Positions 1-8,114 of a stretch of DNA of 41,475 nt are shown here, in pieces; within the stretch, counting starts at the first letter, position 1, and every line of letters starts with the position of its first letter. The stretch is taken from assembly GCA_903904855.1 (NCBI GenBank), contig CAIVEH010000041.1, forward strand, positions 1 to 41,475, written 5' to 3'. The translations under genes were made by a program, and so were the position numbers. The DNA comes from an uncultured Bacteroidota bacterium (lineage in GTDB: Bacteria > Bacteroidota > Bacteroidia > Chitinophagales > Chitinophagaceae). The notes below the pieces were generated by a model. That model saw only the letters and a list, made by a program, of their open reading frames with translations. It did no database searches and had not been told where the DNA came from.

Positions 1-21
1 AATATTTTAAAATTGCATTGT

Positions 22-1332
22 TTATAAATGTACGCTGTTATCTGTTTTCATTAAAAATACATTGTCGGTATCTGTGGCATATGTTCGCAACACGCCGGTA
101 AATAATAAATGGCCATCATTTATCTGATTAATATCGGTAATGAATATAGATTGGTAGCTTAAAGGCAAGTCATTAATAGAGGAAGAACTAGCATCGGGCG
201 CTACATTGTATAAAGTACATTTATAAAGAACTTTAGCCACCAGGCTATTATCGAAAACAGACACTAAAATATTTCCATCGGCTTTTTGAATGGCACTTGA
301 AATAAAAGTGTTTCCGGAAGGCAAACTAATATAACTGGTATTGGTAACCCGGAAGGAGTCATCAGTTTTTAAAAGTTTAATACGGAATGGCGCGGCAAAG
401 GTATTTTTATTGTAATATACAGTACTTATAATGTAATAACCACCGCCAGGGTTGCTAAATAAGGAGAATTGTTTTGTTGCATCTACATTTTCTGCAACAG
501 AAATGCCACTTGTTGATTGAGTATCACTCCCGCCGCTTAAAGTATAGTTTCGGGTTAAAGTGCCCGAACTGCTTAAATGGTAAAATTTCAAAGTGCGGGT
601 ATCTAAGTAGTTCATATTCGAGGCATCGGTTAATTTGGAATACATGGTGCCAAAAATAAAACTGCCATCAGTTAATTCGACCAGAGAGTTAGCAACCTCA
701 GAATTGTATAAATTGCCGAAAGGTAACTGATACCAGTTCCAGACCACGGTGCCTGCGGTCGTGATCATTGAAAGTCCAGGTCGAGTGTTTGTATTTACAT
801 TAGAGGCTGTGCAGTTTAACAGTATATTCCCATTTTTTGAAGGCCATATACTATTAACTGTTGTGCTGTCAGGCAATATATTGCTAAAAATAATTTTAGA
901 ATTGACAGCACCATCGGAACAATTTAATTTTAACAGGCACTGGATGTTTGAAGTATCATTGCCAAATAAATAAAGGTATTGGCCGGAACAAATAAAATTT
1001 TTATTGACAGGTAGCAAAAAGTTAAGGCCACCCGACCCGGCATAAAAGAAAAAGTGCACCTTCCAGATCACATCTCCCTGCAAATTTGTTTTCACTATAG
1101 CAATTCTGTTTTGGGGATTAGCCAAAGAATCATAATACCAGAAATAGATATTACCGGTATTATCGGTTGCAATTGTACCGGTTGTGGCAGATGAACCGGT
1201 ATTAATACTCCAAACATGCACATTGAAGACTTTTAGAAAATCGGAACTGGAACCTGGTGTATTATGGGTTTTCTTACATGCTAAAAAACAGGCAAGAAAA
1301 GCTATTATTAATATTGTGAATATTTTGTTCAT
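22..1332 (-). CDS. Secreted lipoprotein, probable beta-propeller, unknown function
   Basis: A 436-residue protein with an N-terminal signal ending in a lipobox (FLAC, Cys19), so it is probably anchored in the envelope by a lipid. The mature part has no domain I can name. It shows recurring stretches of the form 'K-L/T-x-x-x-G-x-V-x-W' (for example around NLQGDVIWK and TTAGTVVW), which suggests blades of a beta-propeller. It is the last gene of a five-gene minus-strand run, 26 nt after the stop of the TPR/barrel protein, so it is probably cotranscribed with the nSTAND/TIR genes. It could be the surface-exposed partner of that system or simply a neighbour. The ORF is complete inside the window. 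Coding call confident; function unknown. Confidence 0.8.
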   Translation of the reverse strand: MNKIFTILIIAFLACFLACKKTHNTPGSSSDFLKVFNVHVWSINTGSSATTGTIATDNTGNIYFWYYDSLANPQNRIAIVKTNLQGDVIWKVHFFFYAGSGGLNFLLPVNKNFICSGQYLYLFGNDTSNIQCLLKLNCSDGAVNSKIIFSNILPDSTTVNSIWPSKNGNILLNCTASNVNTNTRPGLSMITTAGTVVWNWYQLPFGNLYNSEVANSLVELTDGSFIFGTMYSKLTDASNMNYLDTRTLKFYHLSSSGTLTRNYTLSGGSDTQSTSGISVAENVDATKQFSLFSNPGGGYYIISTVYYNKNTFAAPFRIKLLKTDDSFRVTNTSYISLPSGNTFISSAIQKADGNILVSVFDNSLVAKVLYKCTLYNVAPDASSSSINDLPLSYQSIFITDINQINDGHLLFTGVLRTYATDTDNVFLMKTDNSVHL

Positions 1333-1358
1333 TACTTTTTGGCTGAGATCTGGAGTTG

Positions 1359-2393
1359 TTATTTAGTATTTTTTGTATTTACCTGGAGATTCTTATATTT
1401 TAAAATAAGGGAAGCCCCGAAATTGTATTGTGTATTATTGAGTTTGAAATCATCATCTACATAATAGAATTTAAACAGGTTTACCTGATTGCTGAAGCGG
1501 GTGCCTGCTTTGTTTACATTATCGGGGAAAACCGAATAGCGGGCGTTGGCAAACAGCATCAAACTTTTTACCTTGTAGCAGAGGCCTATAGCGCCAAAGT
1601 AACCTGTGGTATAGGTGTTGCGGTAGGGGGCCTGGTCGAGTATGTCTTTCAGTTGTTTACGGGTGGTGGTACTGAGATCGCTGGTAATGAACGAAAACAC
1701 TGCGCCTGCCTGCACATAGGGCATGAACCGGTGCGTGGGAAAGTAATACTTGAGGGAGAGTGGTAAATCGCAGTTGATAAATTTTTCGGTGAAGTTGTCG
1801 TTGGCGCCCAGTACACTGTCGAGGGTATGCTGGTAGCTGCTGTTGCGGTAAGAGAATGCTGCCTCGATCCAAAGGTTATGAAATAGCTTTCTTTCGGCCT
1901 GCATGCCCAGCTGGTAGCCGTTAGTAGTTTTGTAAGTGGCAGGGGCCTGGCCATCCTCATAAACCACGGAATACCTGCTGCCTGAGGTTAGCTGTGGTGC
2001 GTTGAGCCCTGCACTGATACCAAAGGCAAACATGGGTATGGGTTTGTATTTCTCAAACACACTGATGAGGCGGTAGTCGTCTTTAAATTTATTGGGCACA
2101 AAGGTGGGGCTCAATTTCATGATTTTGCGGGCGGCCTCATCGGCGGCTTCCAGATTATCTATGGAGAGGTAGCAGAGAATGAGGTTTTTGTATGCGCTTA
2201 TCTTATCGCCTTTATCGAGATGGCAATTGGCGAGGCAACTGGTGAGGAAAGTAATGGCTTCGTCATAATCGCCCTGGTCGAGGTCGGTCTGAGCATCTTT
2301 GAGGTGGGTGATGCAGGTGTCGGTCTGCGCACGGCCGGGGGCTGCGGCAAAGCAACAGAGGGTAAACAATATTATAGAAAGCAGTCGGTTCAT
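1359..2393 (-). CDS. TPR plus outer-membrane beta-barrel protein
   Basis: I place the start at the ATG at 2393 (MNRLLSIILF), because that gives a clean signal peptide ending near GRAQ. A longer reading would begin inside the upstream NTPase gene. The mature protein has about 90 residues of helical TPR-like sequence (DQGDYDEAI..., NLEAADEAARKIMKLSP). It is followed by a long beta-rich region with alternating aromatic residues and short turns, typical of Bacteroidota outer-membrane barrels of the PorT/OMP_b-brl type. The stop of the nSTAND/WD40 gene lies only 4 nt upstream, so the two are very likely translated from one message. A TPR domain facing the periplasm could contact the predicted periplasmic WD40 part of that NTPase (inference). 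Confidence 0.85.
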   Translation of the reverse strand: MNRLLSIILFTLCCFAAAPGRAQTDTCITHLKDAQTDLDQGDYDEAITFLTSCLANCHLDKGDKISAYKNLILCYLSIDNLEAADEAARKIMKLSPTFVPNKFKDDYRLISVFEKYKPIPMFAFGISAGLNAPQLTSGSRYSVVYEDGQAPATYKTTNGYQLGMQAERKLFHNLWIEAAFSYRNSSYQHTLDSVLGANDNFTEKFINCDLPLSLKYYFPTHRFMPYVQAGAVFSFITSDLSTTTRKQLKDILDQAPYRNTYTTGYFGAIGLCYKVKSLMLFANARYSVFPDNVNKAGTRFSNQVNLFKFYYVDDDFKLNNTQYNFGASLILKYKNLQVNTKNTK

Positions 2394-2397
2394 AATT

Positions 2398-5358
2398 TTA
2401 CTTTTTATACGGGATATCCTTACCCACATATAGGTTCCATTCGTCTTCGGTAAGTTTACGGGTTACTAAGGCATCGAGTTGTTTTTTAATGTCGGCCGAT
2501 TTTATAGAGTAGCAACGCAGTGTATTATCGCTGCATGCTACAAAGAGGTAACCCTGTGGCGATAATGCAAACCCTTTTATGGGTTTGGTGATATCGCTGA
2601 TCTCAATGGGTTTCTGGAGGAAGTCTCTGGCATTGTAAATATGCACCTGACGAACAGAGGTTGCCAAGGCTATAAGTCCGGATTCATCATCGGCTGATAC
2701 AAATTCTATACTCTTGCTCTCAAAGAAATCCCTAACCAGTGTGCCATCACTGTTGAGCACGCACATCTTACCATTTGAAGACATAGCCAGTATGCGTTTT
2801 TTACCAGCAATATGAATAAGGCAATTGATACGGGCAGGGGCATTGCTGAGCACCGTAGTTATTTTGCCACCGTTTATGCTGCTGCTATAAATGATGCCAT
2901 CTTCGCAACCGGCAAAAACAGTTGTATAATCGGCAGATAACAGTATGGCCCTGATGCGCGAAGGGAATTTTAAGTGATGCTGTGCTACATTGTTTTTCCA
3001 GATAATAGCGGCGCTGTCTCTGCCGCCTGTAACCACCAGGCTGCCATCGGCACTGAAAGCGGCAGCCCGCACCAGGTCGGTATGGCCCGAAAGTGAGGCT
3101 GAACCGGAGGTATTGTTCCAGATGCGGATACTGAAATCATCGTAGCCGGTAACGGCATAGCGGCTATCTTCGCTCAGATAAGCTGAGGTGAATGGATCGC
3201 CTTTCAATGCTGCGGCAGCGCCTTTTGTGTTGCCGGGCGCATTAAAATGAGTTAACGTTCCATCGCCAGATATAACGGACACTGCCCCATCGGACGCCAT
3301 GTGCATTGCTTTGGTTTCAGATTCGAGTATGGCTACCGGAGGGTAGTTGCCTGGGTTTAGTTTTTTGAGGCTCTGAAACAGGGCATTGTAAATCTGCGGG
3401 TCCTGTGTATTGCCCTTATTATCGAGCGCAATAGTAAATGCCTGTGAAGCCAGTAATGCAGATAGCTGAGGGTCGTTTTTCACCTGCAGCGCTTTAAAAG
3501 CCAGGTTCTGACTTACGGAAACCAGGCGGAGCCTGTCGGCCTCGGCTTTAGCTTTTTCGGCAAGTGTTTTTTCGTTTTCGGCCTGAGCTTTGGCAGTTTT
3601 TGCCAGTGCCTCGGCACTTTGAGCTTTTACCTTTTCGGCATCGGCTAACTCTTTCTGGCGTTTTGCATTTTCGGCTTCCTGCTGGGCGCGGAGTTTCTGC
3701 TGGCCGGCAATAACAGCCGAGGAATCGGCAATCTGCTTTTGAAGCTCTGCAAATTTCTCTTCACTCAGAGCTTTCTTAGCAGCATCCAAAGCCTGGATTT
3801 TGGCTTTATCGGCCTGCTCTTTCTGGTTCTGGGCTTCAACAGTTTTCTGCTGGGCTATTTTTGTCTGGGCAAGGGCTACATCTTTTTGTGCCCTGGCATC
3901 CTGCCATTGTATAGTAATAATAATGAGGACTACAATAAGCGCAATGATTACCGCTGCGATCCGCATATTGCGGGTCCTTCTTTTTCTTCTCAGTTCGCGG
4001 CGGCTGTCGTTGATGAGCCTTAATTCTTCTTCGGTAGGGGTAAGCCTGCTTATAGAAGCCTCAATGCGTGCCAGTTGGCGGTGGCTGAAGAGCTCCTGCT
4101 GGTCTTTTTTAGCATTTACCTGGTTCTTAATAATACGCCTTACCTCCAGCAGTTCTATTTCATCTTCAGAGCGTTTGGCGGCTATTTTCTTAGCGAGGGT
4201 ATCGTGCGCCAGTTCGTATATATCGCCTTCATCTGAGCGGCGCAATATGCGGCTGTTGACAAAGGCAACAACCGTGTCGGTAACCAGTTTTTTATCTTTG
4301 CCGGCCAATCTTGCGATAAGCTCAGTCATAGATATGGGCTCCTTGGTTCCTTCAAGTGTTGCGAAAGGGGAGAGTACCGACCAGATATCATCGGTAGTGA
4401 CGGGTTTGCTTTGTGTACTCAGGTTTTTGCTGATGGCTTTTACCTGTTCTTCGAGGAAGTCGAGGAGCACGTCGCCGATGTCACCCATCTGCTTTATGGT
4501 ATCGAGGCTAAAGACTGCATCGGCCTGGCGGGTTTCATCATTGGTAGTATGCAGGTATAATTTATCGAGAAACACCTGCAGATAGGGTAGTTGTATGGTA
4601 AGCGTTTTATCGCTGCCCTTTATTTTATCGAATATGGCTTCTGTAATTGCTTTTTCCTCGCCGTTCTTCAGGCTGATGTTGGAACCTTTAAGTTGTGTAA
4701 CACCTTTAATGACCTGGTTTACCTTATCAATGTTCATTGGCTCCACACGCAGCTTTTTGCGCATGAGCTCAGGGATTGCTTTTTCGAAATCGCCAAGGTA
4801 ACCAAGATATTCTTCGCGTATACTGAAGATGATCTTTACCGGTTGCTCCACCATCAATATTTCCCTGACTGTATCAATGAATTTAGCCTGTTCTTCTTTT
4901 GTGCCGAGGATAAAGAGCTCTTCAAACTGATCGAAGATGAGGTAGATAGGGCGGAACGAATCGAGGTAGATGGCCTTAAAGGATTTTGCAATGGCTGATA
5001 GTGGTTTGGTAATTGCAACGGTGCCTGGTTCATCGTCAAAAAGTTCAGAGAGATCAATATCATCAGCGCCTGAGGCACCAGCGCCGCCAGCATCTGCAAT
5101 TGCACGATCAAAAGAGTTATTGAGGTTATTGCCACGACGGATAAATAAAGCCAGCCAGTCGTGGGACTGAAACCTGCCGGCAAGACCGCACTGAATCAGA
5201 CTGGTTTTACCAGTACCCGAGGCGCCATAGATCATCAGCAGATTGGACTGGAACACCATCTGGTAGAGGGCATTGATTTCCTCATCACGCCCGAAAAAGA
5301 GGCTGGTGTCCTCTTTGTTGTAGGCATCCAGAAATTTAAATGGATATATTTTGCTCAT
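2398..5358 (-). CDS. nSTAND NTPase with membrane segment, coiled coil and WD40 propeller
   Basis: A 986-residue STAND-type NTPase. The N-terminal region (residues ~5-30, YPFKFLDAY...FFGRDEEI) is the usual nSTAND1 lead-in. Walker A is GASGTGKT (45-52), and the Walker B-like segment is around D143 (IFDQFEELF). A winged-helix tail ends at ELAHDTLAKKIAAKR (~382-396). A basic stretch (RRELRRKRRTRNMR, ~453-466) precedes one very hydrophobic membrane helix (~467-484). Then come ~125 residues of Ala/Lys/Gln-rich coiled coil (~485-612) and WD40-like repeats (~675-965; SLSGHTDLVRAAAFSADGS). The positive-inside rule puts the NTPase in the cytoplasm and the propeller in the periplasm. It lies in the TIR-like/418-residue/barrel operon. 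STAND proteins are typically ligand-triggered oligomerising switches in conflict or signalling systems; the trigger here is unknown. Confidence 0.93.
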   Translation of the reverse strand: MSKIYPFKFLDAYNKEDTSLFFGRDEEINALYQMVFQSNLLMIYGASGTGKTSLIQCGLAGRFQSHDWLALFIRRGNNLNNSFDRAIADAGGAGASGADDIDLSELFDDEPGTVAITKPLSAIAKSFKAIYLDSFRPIYLIFDQFEELFILGTKEEQAKFIDTVREILMVEQPVKIIFSIREEYLGYLGDFEKAIPELMRKKLRVEPMNIDKVNQVIKGVTQLKGSNISLKNGEEKAITEAIFDKIKGSDKTLTIQLPYLQVFLDKLYLHTTNDETRQADAVFSLDTIKQMGDIGDVLLDFLEEQVKAISKNLSTQSKPVTTDDIWSVLSPFATLEGTKEPISMTELIARLAGKDKKLVTDTVVAFVNSRILRRSDEGDIYELAHDTLAKKIAAKRSEDEIELLEVRRIIKNQVNAKKDQQELFSHRQLARIEASISRLTPTEEELRLINDSRRELRRKRRTRNMRIAAVIIALIVVLIIITIQWQDARAQKDVALAQTKIAQQKTVEAQNQKEQADKAKIQALDAAKKALSEEKFAELQKQIADSSAVIAGQQKLRAQQEAENAKRQKELADAEKVKAQSAEALAKTAKAQAENEKTLAEKAKAEADRLRLVSVSQNLAFKALQVKNDPQLSALLASQAFTIALDNKGNTQDPQIYNALFQSLKKLNPGNYPPVAILESETKAMHMASDGAVSVISGDGTLTHFNAPGNTKGAAAALKGDPFTSAYLSEDSRYAVTGYDDFSIRIWNNTSGSASLSGHTDLVRAAAFSADGSLVVTGGRDSAAIIWKNNVAQHHLKFPSRIRAILLSADYTTVFAGCEDGIIYSSSINGGKITTVLSNAPARINCLIHIAGKKRILAMSSNGKMCVLNSDGTLVRDFFESKSIEFVSADDESGLIALATSVRQVHIYNARDFLQKPIEISDITKPIKGFALSPQGYLFVACSDNTLRCYSIKSADIKKQLDALVTRKLTEDEWNLYVGKDIPYKK

Positions 5359-5363
5359 TCCCT

Positions 5364-5411
5364 TTTGTCTGAATTTCTATTTGTCTGAATTTCTATTTGT
5401 CTGAATTTCTA
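5364..5411 (-). repeat. Three perfect 16-bp tandem repeats in the leader of the nSTAND gene
   Basis: The plus-strand unit TTTGTCTGAATTTCTA occurs three times head to tail (5364-5379, 5380-5395, 5396-5411). A decayed further copy may follow. The array starts 5 nt upstream of the ATG of the NTPase gene and fills most of the 77-nt gap after the 418-residue gene. This is the widest spacing in the operon, so the repeats could affect translation or be a slippage hotspot (inference). Confidence 0.9.
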
Positions 5412-5435
5412 TTTTGTTTGAGTACTTCTATTTAT

Positions 5436-6692
5436 TTATAAATCATCTAATGATGAAAGATCTATTGTATCTGAACCGGCGGTATCACCAACAATTGTTT
5501 TTTTAGCTTCCCTGAACAGGTGGAATACCGAATCGAGTTTTAATTTTTTGCGTTTATCTTTATCTTCCATTATTTCATTGATGGGGGTTCCTGATTTTAA
5601 TACATCAGTAAAGGAGATACACTCAATACTGTTGTCTTCGAGAAAGCAGTAATTGAGGTTGTTATCGTCCATATCCAGCGAACTGAAAAAGCAGATTTTT
5701 ACGCCACCTTCAAATGTCAGCGCATTAAGGTCGATTACAAAAGGGAACAGATTAATGCCACTGAGGTAGTTGCCCTTGTATAGTAGAATAGCATCGGTGC
5801 TGATAGGTTTGTCAAGATAATTGAGCCGTTCAGGGTTGATATTGGTCTTGCTGTCGAAACCGAGGGAAATAAAATTGTGCAGGTACCTGGGTTGTGTGTG
5901 GCGGGTTTCTTCGTAGCCAATACTCTTAATAGAAACCATTTTATAGACCGAGAAGAAACTGACAACAGCCAGCAGGTCTGTAAGGCTGGTTTCGGCAGTA
6001 GCGCAGTTAGGAATGGTGTAGCGGTCTTTGTCAGGTGTTTCGCTGATGAGTTCCAGCTTTTCACATGACTTCATAAAAGAACTATCCGGCTGGAGCTGGC
6101 TTATGAAATCGGATAATTCGGGCAGGGGTAATTGGAGGTTGTTATTTTTATAAATGGCGAACAGGCAGCCAAGCAGGCTTACATACTCCTTATAATTGAG
6201 TTCGATCCAGTTTTCAAAGAATTGGGCCAGTTTTTCAGACTGCTCGGGTGTGATTGTGAATTCCTGTTCCTTCTTTCTGTTCCAGAAATCAGACAGTAGC
6301 GCAAAGCAAATTATTTGAATGGTACGTTTTGCGGTAAGGATGCAGGTATCAATATAGTTGTGTTGTTTACTGTCGGAAATCTGTTCTTTGCCAATGGCCA
6401 TCAGTTTGCGCAACTGAATACCTATTACGCCAACATAATTACTTGCTATTATTTCCTTGGCCTTGTTACTGAGGTCGGCTAACTGATACCATTCGGGTTT
6501 GCTTTTTACAAGATCGAGGTATTTGACAGCGATAGGGCAGTAGGGCTTGATGGCATTCATCAGTTCTTTCGTCAGATATTCATTAAAAGGCCTGTTTTCT
6601 ACAACCGTACCGAAGGTTGCGTTCTGAATAACCCCTATGTTAAATATCTTTTCGCCGGTTTGAATAGTTTGAGCGCCGCCTGCTGCATCCAT
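5436..6692 (-). CDS. Unknown 418-residue protein with N-terminal amyloid-like motif
   Basis: I do not recognise a named domain. The first ~28 residues are Gly/Ala/Gln-rich and contain KIFNIGVIQNATF (15-27). This matches, at 8 of 13 positions, the last 13 residues of the TIR-like protein encoded just upstream. The rest is mainly helical to about residue 230, then more beta-like, with an acidic/Ser-rich tail (DTIDLSSLDDL). No signal peptide or membrane segment is evident, so it is probably cytoplasmic. It starts 24 nt after the TIR-like stop and ends 77 nt before the nSTAND start. By position and shared motif I infer an adaptor or regulator between the effector and the NTPase. It could also be an effector-inhibitor. 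Confidence 0.85.
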   Translation of the reverse strand: MDAAGGAQTIQTGEKIFNIGVIQNATFGTVVENRPFNEYLTKELMNAIKPYCPIAVKYLDLVKSKPEWYQLADLSNKAKEIIASNYVGVIGIQLRKLMAIGKEQISDSKQHNYIDTCILTAKRTIQIICFALLSDFWNRKKEQEFTITPEQSEKLAQFFENWIELNYKEYVSLLGCLFAIYKNNNLQLPLPELSDFISQLQPDSSFMKSCEKLELISETPDKDRYTIPNCATAETSLTDLLAVVSFFSVYKMVSIKSIGYEETRHTQPRYLHNFISLGFDSKTNINPERLNYLDKPISTDAILLYKGNYLSGINLFPFVIDLNALTFEGGVKICFFSSLDMDDNNLNYCFLEDNSIECISFTDVLKSGTPINEIMEDKDKRKKLKLDSVFHLFREAKKTIVGDTAGSDTIDLSSLDDL

Positions 6693-6716
6693 GTCTTAGT
6701 ATCTTGGTTTTATTGC

Positions 6717-7355
6717 TTAAAAATTTGCTGTGCCGATATTTTCAATGTTAAAAATCTTATCAGCATTCTGATTGGTAGTAGTAGAATTATTTACTGTAAC
6801 AGTGCTGTTTACATTACCCGAAATTGCGAGGTTATCATTACCAGTAATAGTTATAGGAGCTACAGCATTTGCCGGGTGCTCATTGCTTGCAAACTTCACT
6901 GTTTCAAGCCGTTCCAGTTCTTTGTTGAATTGTCCCCACAGGTCATTGGCATCTTTGAAATTGCTGATGAAGTGGCCCATATCCAAAAGTTTCTTTTTGA
7001 ACTGTATAAGGCTGTCCTCCACGGTTCCATCAGTTTCTTTGAAGTAGGTAAATATGAACGGTTTTTGTGTGGCTACAAACTGGCCGAAAGCCTTTTCAAA
7101 TTCTTCGGCGGTATACATGCCCATTTTAGTATAACCGAGCAAAATAAATAAATCAGCACCAGTAACAAATTTGTTATATTCACTTTGCGATCCCGTAGCC
7201 GACATGCGGGCCGAGATGTCTTCCCAGATATCAAGGTGCAGGAAAATGCCTTTATCAAACCAGGCTTTACACTTTCGGTAGATTTCTTTTTCGAACAGAT
7301 CCCGTTCGGGTTTCAACTCAAAGGAGGATGCGAGGAATATCTTTAATTTCTGCAT
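6717..7355 (-). CDS. TIR-like effector with C-terminal amyloid-like motif
   Basis: The 212-residue protein opens with a Rossmann-like beta strand, KIFLASSFELKPERDLFE, typical of a TIR-like/DUF4062-like family common in Bacteroidota and Cyanobacteria. DLFILLGYTKMGMYTAEEFEKAF (split at residues ~69-90) corresponds to the TIR segment that carries the catalytic Glu; Glu84/85 is the candidate. Residues ~165-212 are rich in Asn, Thr, Ser and Ile and end in KIFNIENIGTANF, the motif shared with the start of the next protein. TIR domains of this type usually cleave NAD+ or make signalling nucleotides. Whether this one is active is not shown. It is the first gene of the operon and has a good promoter upstream (7416-7446). 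No signal peptide, so cytoplasmic. Confidence 0.88.
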   Translation of the reverse strand: MQKLKIFLASSFELKPERDLFEKEIYRKCKAWFDKGIFLHLDIWEDISARMSATGSQSEYNKFVTGADLFILLGYTKMGMYTAEEFEKAFGQFVATQKPFIFTYFKETDGTVEDSLIQFKKKLLDMGHFISNFKDANDLWGQFNKELERLETVKFASNEHPANAVAPITITGNDNLAISGNVNSTVTVNNSTTTNQNADKIFNIENIGTANF

Positions 7356-7415
7356 AATTATTAGATTTTTAGCAGCAAATTATTTTGTTTGAGGTTAAAA
7401 AACAATGCTTAAAGT

Positions 7416-7446
7416 CAAAGATAATAATACCTTTTATTAAAGCAAA
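7416..7446 (-). promoter_or_regulatory. Bacteroidota-type promoter of the TIR/nSTAND operon
   Basis: On the minus strand, TTTG (7443-7446) is followed after 19 nt by TATCTTTG (7416-7423). This matches the -33/-7 consensus TTTG-N19-TAnnTTTG. Transcription would start near 7410, giving a leader of about 55 nt before the TIR-like ATG at 7355. Confidence 0.7.
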
Positions 7447-7625
7447 TAAATATTAGGAAATTTTTCAACTACGTAAATAAAAATTGATTATATTGTATTG
7501 TCAAAGTAGTAATGCGGGTTTACTGAGTATAGTTGTTGAATACCAGACTTGTGTAGAGCAAAATACCAGGCTTGTCTATACGTTTGAAAATATTAATTAT
7601 GTAGATTATAATTCCAATTGCAATA

Positions 7626-7655
7626 TTGGTTTATCGACTAATCAAATTATATTTG
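7626..7655 (+). promoter_or_regulatory. Bacteroidota-type promoter of the SLATT gene
   Basis: TTG (7626-7628), then 19 nt, then TATATTTG (7648-7655), a full match to the -33/-7 consensus. The start site would be near 7661, about 15 nt before the ATG at 7677. This argues against the longer ORF whose start codon lies inside the -33 box. Confidence 0.65.
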
Positions 7656-7676
7656 GCTTTCAAAACTCAAATAGAT

Positions 7677-8114
7677 ATGATATCAGAAGAGGAATATTTA
7701 AAAATCCGGATCGATGACCAGATTGATTGGTATAACAGAAAATCGAAATTGAATAAGAATTATAATTTGCGGTCAAAAGCGTGCATTATAATTTGTTCAG
7801 CTTTAATTTCAGCTATATCAGGGTTCTCATTTGATTTTAGCCCAACTTTAAAAAGTATACTTCTGGGAGGGTTGGGAACCTTAATAGCAGTACTTTCGGG
7901 ATTGTCAAATCTATTGAAATTCAGTGAGAAATGGGCCCAGTACAGGACCACTGCAGAAGCTCTTACACAGGAGAAAATGTTGTTCTGCACACTTACCGGG
8001 CCATATGCCGGGGTAAAAGAACCGTTTAAAATTTTAGTTGAACGAACCGAAGCGCTGCTTAGCAAAGAATCTTCTTCGTGGAGCCAGTATGTGAATAAAG
8101 AAAACGAGAAATAA
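7677..8114 (+). CDS. SLATT/DUF4231 two-TM membrane protein
   Basis: The 145-residue protein begins MISEEEYLKIRIDDQIDWY, the classic opening of DUF4231/SLATT proteins. Two hydrophobic helices follow (CIIICSALISAISGF and ILLGGLGTLIAVLSGLSNL), then the family's conserved W..YR.TAE.L..EK..F region and a final E..L..E...W segment. I chose the ATG at 7677 because it fits the family start and the promoter just upstream. SLATT proteins are predicted pore-forming effectors in nucleotide-linked conflict systems. Here the gene is divergent from the TIR-like/nSTAND operon, with a ~320-bp spacer that holds one promoter for each side. A functional link is therefore plausible but unproven. Confidence 0.88.
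   Translation: MISEEEYLKIRIDDQIDWYNRKSKLNKNYNLRSKACIIICSALISAISGFSFDFSPTLKSILLGGLGTLIAVLSGLSNLLKFSEKWAQYRTTAEALTQEKMLFCTLTGPYAGVKEPFKILVERTEALLSKESSSWSQYVNKENEK

Noticed and set aside
3739-4585. Overlapping plus-strand ORFs opposite the nSTAND gene, up to 261 residues
   Set aside because: They are antisense to the coiled-coil and NTPase region and are Ser/Leu-rich shadows with no family features.
7626-7676. Longer N-terminus for the SLATT protein
   Set aside because: The extra start lies in the -33 box of a strong promoter, and the family begins at the ATG at 7677.
7484-7717. 77-codon plus-strand ORF in the divergent promoter region
   Set aside because: It covers the SLATT promoter and start in another frame and has no family features.
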